From CAUTUX01 sp963542015 (GTDB lineage Bacteria; Bacillota; Clostridia; Christensenellales; CAG-917), in assembly GCA_963542015.1 (NCBI GenBank), contig CAUTUX010000010.1, positions 1 through 40,567 on the forward strand: 40,567 nt of DNA, in the 5' to 3' direction. This document shows positions 24,602 through 32,323 of the stretch, in pieces. Below the pieces are notes generated by a model. It saw nothing but the letters and a program-made list of their open reading frames with translations. It did not search any database and had not been told where the DNA came from. The position numbers and the translations under genes are program-made. Position 1 is the first letter of the stretch. Every line of letters begins with the position of its first letter.

Positions 24602-25786
24602 CTAAATATCTTCTTGTAATAGGAACTTCTCTAATTCAATATGCCGCACTGTCGATGTCGAATAATCTACTTTATCGGTTGTTATTAAAATCTTTTCGTT
24701 GCTATTATCAAGCAAACTAAAAGGTTTCATTTCTCTATTATATGTACTTTCATTCACCACACTGTATGCAACCTGAACAAATATGATCTTTGACTTTTTT
24801 TCACATCGGAAATCAATTTCATATCCATTCAAATTATATAACTGTACTTTGTATCCTTTATATATCAACTCATTAAATACAATATTTTCTAAGTTGTGTT
24901 CTATGTCAAAACGGTTTCTGTCAGCCCTTATAGAATTTGATGAAACATCCATATTGTATAGTTTCCCGAAGTAACTGAGTTCTCTTTTAACTTTCGTTGA
25001 ATATTGTTTTATTTCTTCTATTAGAAATGCTTCTTTCAAATAGTTTATAAAATTCATAACCGTGTTAATTGAACATGTGTAGCCTTCATTCAATATGTAA
25101 TCATAAACAGACTTTGCTGAAAAAATTCTCGAATTATTTCTCAATACAAAATTAACGATCCTCTTAAAAAGAACCTCTTTTTTTATTTTATATCTAGCTA
25201 TCAAATCATGTATAACTATGGAAGTGTCAATATCTTCCAAATATTTAATCTGATCTTCTGTATTTTTAAACTCAAGCCGTTTAGGAAAACCTCCCCATGT
25301 CAGATAATTTAAAACATCGACTTCAACCCCCAAATCATCTGCGTATTTTTTTAATTCAACATAAACAAATGGTCTAATTTGAAATGAAACATGCCTTCCC
25401 GATAATTCATTGATAAATTCTTTCGAGAGCATCTTTGAATTTGAGCCTGATATAAAAATAGAGCATTTCTCCAATCTTAATGTTTTCACGGCATCAACCC
25501 ACTGAGGCATATTTTGTATTTCATCTATAAACAAATAACAAAGGTCATCACTCTTACGATTATTTCTAACGTACTCAACCAACGCTCTATCTGTTTGAAC
25601 TTTATCCATATCATAAATGTGCTCCAGATTTAAAAATATTGTGTTGTTACTTTTTATTTCAATTTCTTTTCGTATCTCATCTAGAATAACTGATTTTCCA
25701 CATCTTCTAATTCCAGTAATAACTTTAATTAAATCGGAGTCATAAAAAGGTCTTATCTTTGACATGTATTGTTCTCTCTTAATCAT
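24602..25786 (-). CDS. AAA family ATPase with DUF4143 domain (ATPase 2)
   Basis: This 394-residue protein has the same architecture as the gene at 13074-14375 but is a distant relative: N-terminal AAA_14 with Walker A GIRRCGKS (25-32), Walker B CYLFIDEIQNMP, then SGSNSKML, and a C-terminal DUF4143 nuclease-like domain. There YEIDFRC and IFVQVAY stand where the acidic and Lys residues of PD-(D/E)XK enzymes would be, again with Gln in place of Glu and no lysine. ATG 25786 was chosen for its AGAGG 7 nt upstream; a start at 25831 would lie in the repeat region. The gene is a single unit behind a palindromic repeat array. Confidence 0.9.
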   Translation of the reverse strand: MIKREQYMSKIRPFYDSDLIKVITGIRRCGKSVILDEIRKEIEIKSNNTIFLNLEHIYDMDKVQTDRALVEYVRNNRKSDDLCYLFIDEIQNMPQWVDAVKTLRLEKCSIFISGSNSKMLSKEFINELSGRHVSFQIRPFVYVELKKYADDLGVEVDVLNYLTWGGFPKRLEFKNTEDQIKYLEDIDTSIVIHDLIARYKIKKEVLFKRIVNFVLRNNSRIFSAKSVYDYILNEGYTCSINTVMNFINYLKEAFLIEEIKQYSTKVKRELSYFGKLYNMDVSSNSIRADRNRFDIEHNLENIVFNELIYKGYKVQLYNLNGYEIDFRCEKKSKIIFVQVAYSVVNESTYNREMKPFSLLDNSNEKILITTDKVDYSTSTVRHIELEKFLLQEDI

Positions 25787-25806
25787 AAATAACCTCTTTC
25801 TAATAA

Positions 25807-25888
25807 TACTGAAATGTTTTATTGAAATCAATAAAAGTTTTCAGTGCTACTGAAATGTTTTGTGGTTAAGTGGAAAAGTTTTCACTAA
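25807..25888. repeat. Tandem 41-bp repeat with 38-bp palindrome upstream of ATPase 2
   Basis: Two units of 41 bp (25807-25847 and 25848-25888) share TACTGAAATGTTTT (14 bp, exact) and AAAAGTTTTCA (11 bp, exact), while the middle 12 bp differ. Unit 1 is itself a near-perfect palindrome (25808-25845, two 18-bp arms agreeing at 16 positions, 2-bp centre), and a third palindrome (TTTCAGT-GCT-ACTGAAA, 25839-25855) spans the unit junction. It begins about 20 bp upstream of the ATPase start, where it would overlap the promoter. It reads as a multi-site operator. Confidence 0.75.
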
Positions 25889-25961
25889 GCACATCCCCTT
25901 AAATTCTGCATCTTTTTATAGATCAATCGACGCCTATTTTACTTCCTCAACCTGTCTTATC

Positions 25962-25990
25962 TTTACATCATATGTCGCAAACTATATACT
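25962..25990 (+). promoter_or_regulatory. serC: Putative serC-serA promoter
   Basis: TTTACA (25962-25967) and TATACT (25985-25990) are separated by 17 bp. The leader before serC is about 30 nt, too short for a T-box or riboswitch. Confidence 0.7.
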
Positions 25991-26027
25991 TTTAACTAGC
26001 ATTTGTGATTCAAAGGAGGATTAAAAA

Positions 26028-27104
26028 ATGTCTAGAGTTTACAATTTTTCAGCAGGTCCAAGCGTATTGCCTTTGCCCGTTTTAGAGGAAGCTCAAAAGA
26101 ACTTACTTGACTATCAAGGAGCTGGTTTGAGTGTTATGGAAATGAGCCATAGAAGTAAATGGTATGATGACATTCAGAATGAGGCTCTCGCATTAATTAG
26201 AGAATTGATGAACATATCTGATGAATATGACATTGCTCTTGTTCAGGGTGGTGCATCCACTCAATTTGAAGCTGTGCCGTTGAACCTTATGTATACTGGA
26301 AAAGCAAGTTATATCGTTACTGGTAACTTTTCAAAGAAAGCTTACATTGAAGCACAAAAATACGGTACCGCACAATTGGTAGCCTCATCGGAAGATAAGA
26401 ACTTTACATATATTCCTAAAACATTAAAATCAGATTTTGATAAGGATTCGTCTTATCTTCACATCACAGAAAATAACACAATATTTGGATTAAAATACAA
26501 TAAGTTACCAAATACTGATTTGCCTATTGTGTCTGATATGTCTTCATGCATAATGAGTGAAGTTATCGATGTAAACAATTATGGACTTATTTATGCTGGT
26601 GCTCAGAAAAACCTAGCACCTGCTGGAGTAACTATAGTTATTGTTAAGAGAAGCTTGCTTGGAAAAGAGCTTGCTATCTGCCCTACAATGCTTAAATATC
26701 AAACTCAGATCAGCACAAATAGTATGTACAATACTCCTCCATGCTGGTCTATCTATATGATGATGTTAAATTTAAGATATCTCAAATCATTGGGCGGTGT
26801 TGCTGAAATTGAAAAAATTAACAAAAAGAAAGCTAAGCTTTTATATGACTTCATTGATAATTCTGACTTTTATACAAACAATGTTGAAAAGCCATTTAGA
26901 TCAAAAATGAATGTTCCATTCGTAACGGCAAACAAAGACATGGATGCAAAATTTGTAAAAGAAGCAACTGAAAATGGATTAATTTCATTAAAGGGGCATA
27001 AGCTTGTTGGTGGTATGCGTGCATCTATCTATAACGCAATGCCTTATGAAGGTGTAAAGAAACTCGTTGACTTCATGAAGAAGTTTGAAATGGAGAATAG
27101 ATAA
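26028..27104 (+). CDS. serC: Phosphoserine aminotransferase
   Basis: SerC converts 3-phosphohydroxypyruvate and glutamate to phosphoserine and 2-oxoglutarate, the second step of serine synthesis. The 358-residue protein has the family opening YNFSAGPSVLP, EMSHRSKWY, the phosphate-binding GGASTQF and the Schiff-base Lys194 in YAGAQKNLAPAG. A strong AAAGGAGG ribosome-binding site lies 8 nt before ATG 26028. The stop codon overlaps the serA start (TAATG), so the two pathway enzymes are coupled. serB (the phosphatase) is not in the window. Confidence 0.97.
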   Translation: MSRVYNFSAGPSVLPLPVLEEAQKNLLDYQGAGLSVMEMSHRSKWYDDIQNEALALIRELMNISDEYDIALVQGGASTQFEAVPLNLMYTGKASYIVTGNFSKKAYIEAQKYGTAQLVASSEDKNFTYIPKTLKSDFDKDSSYLHITENNTIFGLKYNKLPNTDLPIVSDMSSCIMSEVIDVNNYGLIYAGAQKNLAPAGVTIVIVKRSLLGKELAICPTMLKYQTQISTNSMYNTPPCWSIYMMMLNLRYLKSLGGVAEIEKINKKKAKLLYDFIDNSDFYTNNVEKPFRSKMNVPFVTANKDMDAKFVKEATENGLISLKGHKLVGGMRASIYNAMPYEGVKKLVDFMKKFEMENR

Positions 27105-28213
27105 TGAAATCAGAAATACTACAATTAAACAAAATTTCACAGGCTGCTGATAGTACTTTAAAAAATTATTCAATTAAATCTGAAAGTACATCTCCTATTG
27201 GGATCATGCTGAGAAGCTTTAATATGCATGACTATACTCTTCCTTCATCAGTATTGGGTGTAGCAAGGGCTGGTGCGGGAGTAAATAATATTCCTATAGC
27301 TGAATATGCTGAAAAGGGAGTTTGTGTTTTCAATACACCAGGAGCAAATGCGAATGCTGTTGCAGAATTGGTTGTTGCCTTGGTTCTTGATGCAACACGA
27401 AATCTATTTGCAGGTTCTATGTGGGCATCTCAATTAAAAGATGAAACAATTGCCAAAGATGTTGAAAAAGGAAAGGGGGCTTTTGCTGGTAATGAAATTG
27501 CTGGCAAAACCATTGGCGTACTTGGACTAGGTGCTATTGGAAGAAAAGTAGCTAAGTTATTTAATGCTTTAGGATTAAAAGTAAAGGGATATGACCCATT
27601 TATTTCTGATACAACAAAGGAAGAATTATCATTTGCTGAAATTGTGTCTGATCCAGAAAAATGCGTAAAGGATTGTGACTTCATTACAATACACATCCCT
27701 TACATGGATAGTACAAAAAACTTCATAAATGAAAAAATCATAGCAAACTTCAAAAAAGGCAGTGTTCTAATAAATGCAGCAAGAGGAGAATTAGTAAGTA
27801 ACAGTGATATACTCTCAGCTATAGATAATGGTATCGTAGCCAAATATGTAACTGACTTCCCTATGTTTGATTTAATTAATAAACCAAATGTTGTTTTAAT
27901 ACCACATTTAGGAGCATCTACAGAAGAGGCAGAAGACAATTGTGCTGTAATGGCTGCCGAAGAACTTGTTGATTACATTGAAAATGGAAATATTAAAAAT
28001 TCAGTAAACTTACCTAATCTTACAAAAGAAAAAACTGGTAAATATAGAGTTTGTGTATTAACAAAAGATAACGCTGATATCACTTCAAATACATCAATTA
28101 AAACTGCTTCTCGAAATGGATTTACTTATGCAATTATCGATGATGATAACAAGATAGATATAAAAGCACTTAAATCATTGAACGGTGTTGTTTTTGTTAG
28201 AGAAATAAAATAA
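27104..28213 (+). CDS. serA: D-3-phosphoglycerate dehydrogenase
   Basis: SerA oxidises 3-phosphoglycerate to 3-phosphohydroxypyruvate with NAD+, entering serine synthesis. The 369-residue protein has the NAD motif GVLGLGAIGRKVA (138-150), Arg227 in INAARGELV and His268 in IPHLGASTEEA. The usual catalytic Glu between them is not evident: the segment reads TDFPMFDLI, with only acidic Asp251 and Asp256. After the catalytic core a short segment of about 60 residues (from 310) replaces a full regulatory ACT domain, so serine feedback is uncertain. Translation is coupled to serC. The gene ends 1 bp before the convergent degV stop. Confidence 0.93.
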   Translation: MKSEILQLNKISQAADSTLKNYSIKSESTSPIGIMLRSFNMHDYTLPSSVLGVARAGAGVNNIPIAEYAEKGVCVFNTPGANANAVAELVVALVLDATRNLFAGSMWASQLKDETIAKDVEKGKGAFAGNEIAGKTIGVLGLGAIGRKVAKLFNALGLKVKGYDPFISDTTKEELSFAEIVSDPEKCVKDCDFITIHIPYMDSTKNFINEKIIANFKKGSVLINAARGELVSNSDILSAIDNGIVAKYVTDFPMFDLINKPNVVLIPHLGASTEEAEDNCAVMAAEELVDYIENGNIKNSVNLPNLTKEKTGKYRVCVLTKDNADITSNTSIKTASRNGFTYAIIDDDNKIDIKALKSLNGVVFVREIK

Positions 28214-28214
28214 G

Positions 28215-29078
28215 CTATTCCCTATTCTTGCCGAGATAGTATATAGCCAATGCATTGTATCCTGCGTTCGCTGATACAAGTTTATCTATGTAGCCAAATT
28301 TAATAGGTACATTTTGTGTTTTGTCTTTTATTATATTTGCTAGGGTTTCAGCCTCAGCAAGTTCATTAGTGTGACCTATAAGAACAAAATCATTGTCCTC
28401 TGGAACATAATTCTTCTCGAATATTTTTATCATTTCTGCAATAGCTTTTTTTCTGCCTAGTGATTTGGCAACTATTGAAACATGTCCATTATCATCAATA
28501 GTCATTACTGGTTTTATATGCAACACACTTCCAATAAATGCCGTTACCGCACTTATTCGGCCACTATTTTTGATATTTGTTAAATCATCAACTATGAATG
28601 TGTGATGAACTCTATGTTTGTTAGTTTCAAGCCACTCAACTATTTCTTCATATGACTTGCCTTCATCATTCATTTTATTAGCGTAATATACAAGTATGCC
28701 CTGACCGCCACCGCCAGATAACGAATCTATTACTGTAAGTTTATTGTTCGGATATGCTTTTTTTAATTCTTCTGCAAGTGACTGAATATTTCCACATCCA
28801 CCAGACATCCCAGATGAAAATGCTATATATATCACATCATTTTTTTCGCTTAATAATTTCGAAAAGACATCTTTCACTTCACCCATACTAACTTGAGATG
28901 TTTTGACCCTAACTCCTGATTTTAATTTTTCATAAAAATCAAATAAAGTAATGTCTTCTTCTTTTAGATATACTTTATCTCCTATAGAAAAAGATAACGG
29001 TACTAATATATTTTTATGTTCATCATAATAACCATCAAACAGATCTGCCGTATTTTCGCTTACTATAACTGTACTCAT
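28215..29078 (-). CDS. DegV family fatty-acid-binding protein
   Basis: DegV/FakB proteins hold a fatty acid in the cytoplasm, and in Bacillota some present it to the FakA kinase for phospholipid synthesis. The 287-residue protein shows ENTADLFDGYY at the N-terminus, VKTSQVSMGEV, IAFSSGMSGGCGN and the mid-protein DSLSGGGGQGILVYYA. It matches the family length and two-domain pattern. The start overlaps the ppa stop (ATGA). No fakA is nearby, so its lipid role is from family only. FakB-type members are one possibility; other members have unknown ligands. Confidence 0.93.
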   Translation of the reverse strand: MSTVIVSENTADLFDGYYDEHKNILVPLSFSIGDKVYLKEEDITLFDFYEKLKSGVRVKTSQVSMGEVKDVFSKLLSEKNDVIYIAFSSGMSGGCGNIQSLAEELKKAYPNNKLTVIDSLSGGGGQGILVYYANKMNDEGKSYEEIVEWLETNKHRVHHTFIVDDLTNIKNSGRISAVTAFIGSVLHIKPVMTIDDNGHVSIVAKSLGRKKAIAEMIKIFEKNYVPEDNDFVLIGHTNELAEAETLANIIKDKTQNVPIKFGYIDKLVSANAGYNALAIYYLGKNRE

Positions 29079-29611
29079 TTGTTATTCCCAAACATTTTGT
29101 CGTATGCTTCCATATTGTCTTTTATAATCAACTCAGAGAATGCCCTATTTTTTACTTGGAATACTGTGGTCTTTTTACCCTCAAGTTGCTTATAGACTTT
29201 AAAGAAGTGCGAAATTTCATCCATTATGTGGGGTGGTAACTCGCTTATGTCTTGATAAATATTCCATGTAGGATCTTTAAATGGTATGGCTATAATTTTA
29301 TAGTCCATTTCTCCACCATCTTGCATCAGCATTACTCCTATCGGATAACACTGAACTATTGCCAATGGAACTATTGGTTCCGTACACAAAACCAAAACAT
29401 CAAGAGGATCTTGATCTTCAGAAAGTGTTCTTGGTATAAACCCATAATTTGTTGGATAGTGTGTGGAAGTATATAAAACCCTATCTAGTTTTAATATTCC
29501 CGTTTCTTTATCCAATTCATATTTATTTTTTGTTCCTTTTGATATTTCTACAACAGCTAAAAAATCCGTTGGACTTATACGTTTGCTGTCTACATCGTGC
29601 CAGATATTCAT
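29075..29611 (-). CDS. ppa: Inorganic pyrophosphatase, family I
   Basis: The enzyme hydrolyses pyrophosphate to phosphate, driving biosynthetic reactions such as those of the two PRPP transferases in this window. The 178-residue protein has the family I pattern: EISKGTKNKYE, YPTNYGFIP, and the metal-binding DQDPLDVLVL, plus KDPTWN. AGAGG lies 6 nt upstream of ATG 29611. It is followed by degV with a four-base overlap. Many clostridia instead use membrane or family II pyrophosphatases, so a soluble family I enzyme is worth noting. Confidence 0.95.
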   Translation of the reverse strand: MNIWHDVDSKRISPTDFLAVVEISKGTKNKYELDKETGILKLDRVLYTSTHYPTNYGFIPRTLSEDQDPLDVLVLCTEPIVPLAIVQCYPIGVMLMQDGGEMDYKIIAIPFKDPTWNIYQDISELPPHIMDEISHFFKVYKQLEGKKTTVFQVKNRAFSELIIKDNMEAYDKMFGNNK

Positions 29612-29657
29612 TAGTACCTCTTAATCAAGACATATATAAATATATCCCGTAACATCT

Positions 29658-29685
29658 CTAGTTTAACAAAATTATTAAAAACTAC
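29658..29685 (-). promoter_or_regulatory. ppa: Putative ppa-degV promoter
   Basis: On the minus strand TTGTAG (29685-29680) and TAAACT (29663-29658) are spaced by 16 bp, about 47 bp upstream of ppa. Confidence 0.4.
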
Positions 29686-29779
29686 AAATTAAAAATGTTT
29701 TTAAATATTTATCTTTAAATTAATCTTCACAACTTTTTTTATTTTTTAGATATTCTAATCCATTATTTTTGATTTTAGC

Positions 29780-29805
29780 CTAAAATAAAAGGTCTCACGA
29801 CCTTT
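29780..29805 (-). terminator. Terminator after tRNA-Arg
   Basis: On the minus strand a 7-bp stem (AAAGGTC / GACCTTT, 4-nt loop) starts at the last base of the encoded CCA and is followed by TATTTTA. Confidence 0.75.
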
Positions 29806-29881
29806 GGCACACCCATACGGATTCGAACCGCAGACCTTTGCGTCCGTAGCGCAACGCTCTATCCAGCTGAGCTATGAGTGC
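29805..29881 (-). tRNA. tRNA-Arg (anticodon ACG)
   Basis: On the minus strand the 77-nt sequence folds as a cloverleaf: acceptor 5' arm GCACTCA, D arm with AGCTCAGCTGGATAGAGC, anticodon stem TTGCG/CGCAA around the loop CTACGGA (anticodon ACG, read as ICG), and T arm with GGTTCGAATCC. The discriminator base is G and CCA is encoded (29807-29805). ACG decodes CGT/CGC/CGA arginine codons. A consensus promoter and a terminator bracket it, so it is a single-gene unit. Confidence 0.97.
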
Positions 29882-29921
29882 ATATTTTGGGGTTAAATAC
29901 TCCCGCAATCTCAACAAACAA

Positions 29922-29950
29922 ATTATATTGTGATGTCTTGCTGTTGTCAA
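29922..29950 (-). promoter_or_regulatory. Consensus promoter of tRNA-Arg
   Basis: On the minus strand a perfect TTGACA (29950-29945), 17-bp spacer and perfect TATAAT (29927-29922) lie about 40 bp upstream of the tRNA. It is the best sigma-A match in the window, as expected for a stable RNA gene. Confidence 0.9.
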
Positions 29951-29955
29951 TTTTG

Positions 29956-30942
29956 CTATCTGTCTTCTCTAAAATAATTAAGCCCTAGCGAAGCAGGTGC
30001 CTGATTTCTTTTTTTCTTCCCCAACGAACTTAAAACAATTATTACAGCTGTTAAAATAAACGGCAGCATTTCATACACTTCTGATATTGATTCATTTGAA
30101 AGAAATCCTAATGTTTTTGGGTAAGCTGCCGCCAATACTGATTTGTGTACCGACAATGTGAGCAACATCCCAAACAATAAAGATGCAAATATTGCTCTGA
30201 ATGGTGACCAGTTTGAGAAAATGACCAGTGCTACAGCAATCCATCCATATCCGTTAATCCACAATGTATTCCATGCTCCATTATGAATTGTTAGAACTAT
30301 ACAAAGTCCTCCAATACCAGCAATCCCAGATCCTATCATTGTATAGATATATCTCGTTCTATCAACATCAATTCCCACAGCATCCGCTGCCGCAGGATTT
30401 TCTCCAACTGCTCTAAGCTTTGCTCCACTTTTTGTGTGTTTAATAAATATTCCTAAAAATATAGCAAGTGCTCCAGCTAAATATACAAGTGCCGAATGTT
30501 TAAAGAAAATATTCCCTAAATATGGGATCTGTGCAAGATGCCCAAATGGCTTGCTTGCTATAAGTTTTGACAGTTTGCTGCCTAATTCAATTTGAGGCAA
30601 CTTAAATGCCGTTCCTAACATAAGTTGTAAGGCAACTCCAAATATAGTGATAGCTAAACCAGTAACATTCTGATTCGCTTTAAATGTAACAGTTAATAAA
30701 GAATACAGTAATCCCATCAAACCGCCAAATATAAATGCTGCCAATAATCCAACAAACAAACTTTGTGTTCTAAATGCAAATAAATAACCGAAGATAGCAC
30801 CTATAGCCATTGTGCCTTCTACGCCTAAATTAAGACTCCCATTTTTTTCCATAAGAATTTCGCCAAGAGTAGCAAATAATAACGGTGTTGCAATTAAAAT
30901 TGAATAGAAGAAAAAATATACTATTGAATTTCCCACTGTCAC
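29956..30942 (-). CDS. Nucleoside ABC transporter permease 2 (YufQ-like)
   Basis: This 328-residue membrane protein, about nine hydrophobic segments, is one of the two permeases of a BMP-type (PnrA) nucleoside ABC importer. GSLNLGVEGTMAIGAI near the N-terminus and RAVGENPAAADAVGIDV, the cytoplasmic coupling loop that contacts the ATPase, are typical. The start is GTG at 30942, overlapping the previous permease stop (GTGA) with GGAGGA upstream. It is the last gene of the xpt operon and comes shortly before the tRNA-Arg promoter. Confidence 0.93.
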   Translation of the reverse strand: MTVGNSIVYFFFYSILIATPLLFATLGEILMEKNGSLNLGVEGTMAIGAIFGYLFAFRTQSLFVGLLAAFIFGGLMGLLYSLLTVTFKANQNVTGLAITIFGVALQLMLGTAFKLPQIELGSKLSKLIASKPFGHLAQIPYLGNIFFKHSALVYLAGALAIFLGIFIKHTKSGAKLRAVGENPAAADAVGIDVDRTRYIYTMIGSGIAGIGGLCIVLTIHNGAWNTLWINGYGWIAVALVIFSNWSPFRAIFASLLFGMLLTLSVHKSVLAAAYPKTLGFLSNESISEVYEMLPFILTAVIIVLSSLGKKKRNQAPASLGLNYFREDR

Positions 30943-32321
30943 ATTCCTCCATTCAAACTTTTATAATAAGCACCATTTTCTATATATTTTGAAAACATTC
31001 CTTTCGGTACTGTGAGTGACCTGTATAGAAAATTCTTTTTTTCTTTGTTTGATTTAACACATTCCATTGATATGCTAAATGATTTCTTATCTTTTTTTAC
31101 ACTTTTCAGAGAATATATAAAATTTACAATAATTGCGTCATGTTTAATTTTTTCTTTTTTACTTTCTTCTTCTTTTTGTTTTTCTGCCTTGCGTATCTTC
31201 CCAGAATTAAAAAATCTAGAAAACCTCTCGTTGAATATAAGTTTATAACTAACTATAAAATCTGCAATAAGCATAAAGAAAAGTATTAACCCCTGAAGCA
31301 CATCTGCAAATTCTTTAAAGCTTCCAATTTGATTTAACCCTACATTAATTATTGACATGAAAAATGCCATCCCAATAATACCTAAGGGATTTAACTTGGC
31401 TATCCAAACTACAATAATAGCTGTCCAACCCATATTGCCTGTTATTTCTTCCGAAAGTGTATGCCCCGATGCATTACCTGTAACCTGAAGTGCACCAGCA
31501 AGACCTATTATTGCTCCAGATGCAAATATTGTTCTCAACATAATCTTCGTTACATTCATGCCTGCATATCTTGCAGTATTAACAGAATCTCCAACGACCG
31601 ATACTTCATATCCCTGTTTCATAAATTTGAAATATATAAACATGAATATAATCATCAATATAGAAATAATTATAAAAATATCCATTTCATATGATCTGCC
31701 ATTTGCAAGACTTTCTATTTTAAACGAAGGTAAAAAACCATTCTCTGGCAACTGTCTAAACTGAGGTCTTGTATTAGGCACATTAAAGAAAGAATTTTTC
31801 TTCAACGCCTTAAGAGTAAATAAAGCTATATAATTGGACATCAAAGTTAATAAAGTTTCGCTTGCCCCAAAGTTAACTTTGAAAAGACCCATAAAGAGTG
31901 CAAATATTCCCGCACTAATTGCTCCTATTGATAAAATGAAAATCATTGATAACCCTTGAGGAAGACGACCACCTATAATATTAGCAATTACTGTTGCAAA
32001 TATTGCACCAACAATTATTTGTCCTTCTCCGCCTATGTTCCAAAATTTCATTTTAAAAGTAAAAGCGGTACCCACAGATACTAAAAGCAAAAATGCGAAT
32101 GTTTCTGCCAAGCTTATTCTAAATACTGTTCTTTTAAATGCTCCCAAAAATAGTTTTTCAAGATATTGGGCAACATTAACTTTCATGCTTGCCAAAATCA
32201 TGATACCTATCAGCACTGCAGCTAAAATTGTCCCAATGTATATCAAAAATTTTTGCCAAGGTTTAAACTTGTCATTTTTAACTACATGAAATAATTTTGT
32301 TTTTAACACCATTTTTCTCAT
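30939..32321 (-). CDS. Nucleoside ABC transporter permease 1 (YufP-like) with long tail
   Basis: This 460-residue protein is the partner permease of the BMP-type importer. It shows FWNIGGEGQIIVGAI and the coupling-loop motif VVGDSVNTARYAGMNV, with about nine membrane segments in the first 360 residues. The last ~98 residues (from about 363) are a Lys-rich hydrophilic extension (for example KAEKQKEEESKKEKIK) not usual in this family; typical members end near 350-370. The start at ATG 32321 sits just after the ATPase stop; ATG 32312 is an alternative. Function is tied to the neighbouring ATPase and lipoprotein. Confidence 0.92.
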   Translation of the reverse strand: MRKMVLKTKLFHVVKNDKFKPWQKFLIYIGTILAAVLIGIMILASMKVNVAQYLEKLFLGAFKRTVFRISLAETFAFLLLVSVGTAFTFKMKFWNIGGEGQIIVGAIFATVIANIIGGRLPQGLSMIFILSIGAISAGIFALFMGLFKVNFGASETLLTLMSNYIALFTLKALKKNSFFNVPNTRPQFRQLPENGFLPSFKIESLANGRSYEMDIFIIISILMIIFMFIYFKFMKQGYEVSVVGDSVNTARYAGMNVTKIMLRTIFASGAIIGLAGALQVTGNASGHTLSEEITGNMGWTAIIVVWIAKLNPLGIIGMAFFMSIINVGLNQIGSFKEFADVLQGLILFFMLIADFIVSYKLIFNERFSRFFNSGKIRKAEKQKEEESKKEKIKHDAIIVNFIYSLKSVKKDKKSFSISMECVKSNKEKKNFLYRSLTVPKGMFSKYIENGAYYKSLNGGM

Positions 32322-32323
32322 TT

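Noticed and set aside
25807..25888. CRISPR array
   Set aside because: There are only two adjoining units whose ends match and whose middles differ, with no spacers and no cas genes; a tandem operator explains it better.
25787..26027. Serine T-box leader before serC
   Set aside because: The likely promoter leaves only about 30 nt of leader, and no T-box motif or terminator hairpin is present.
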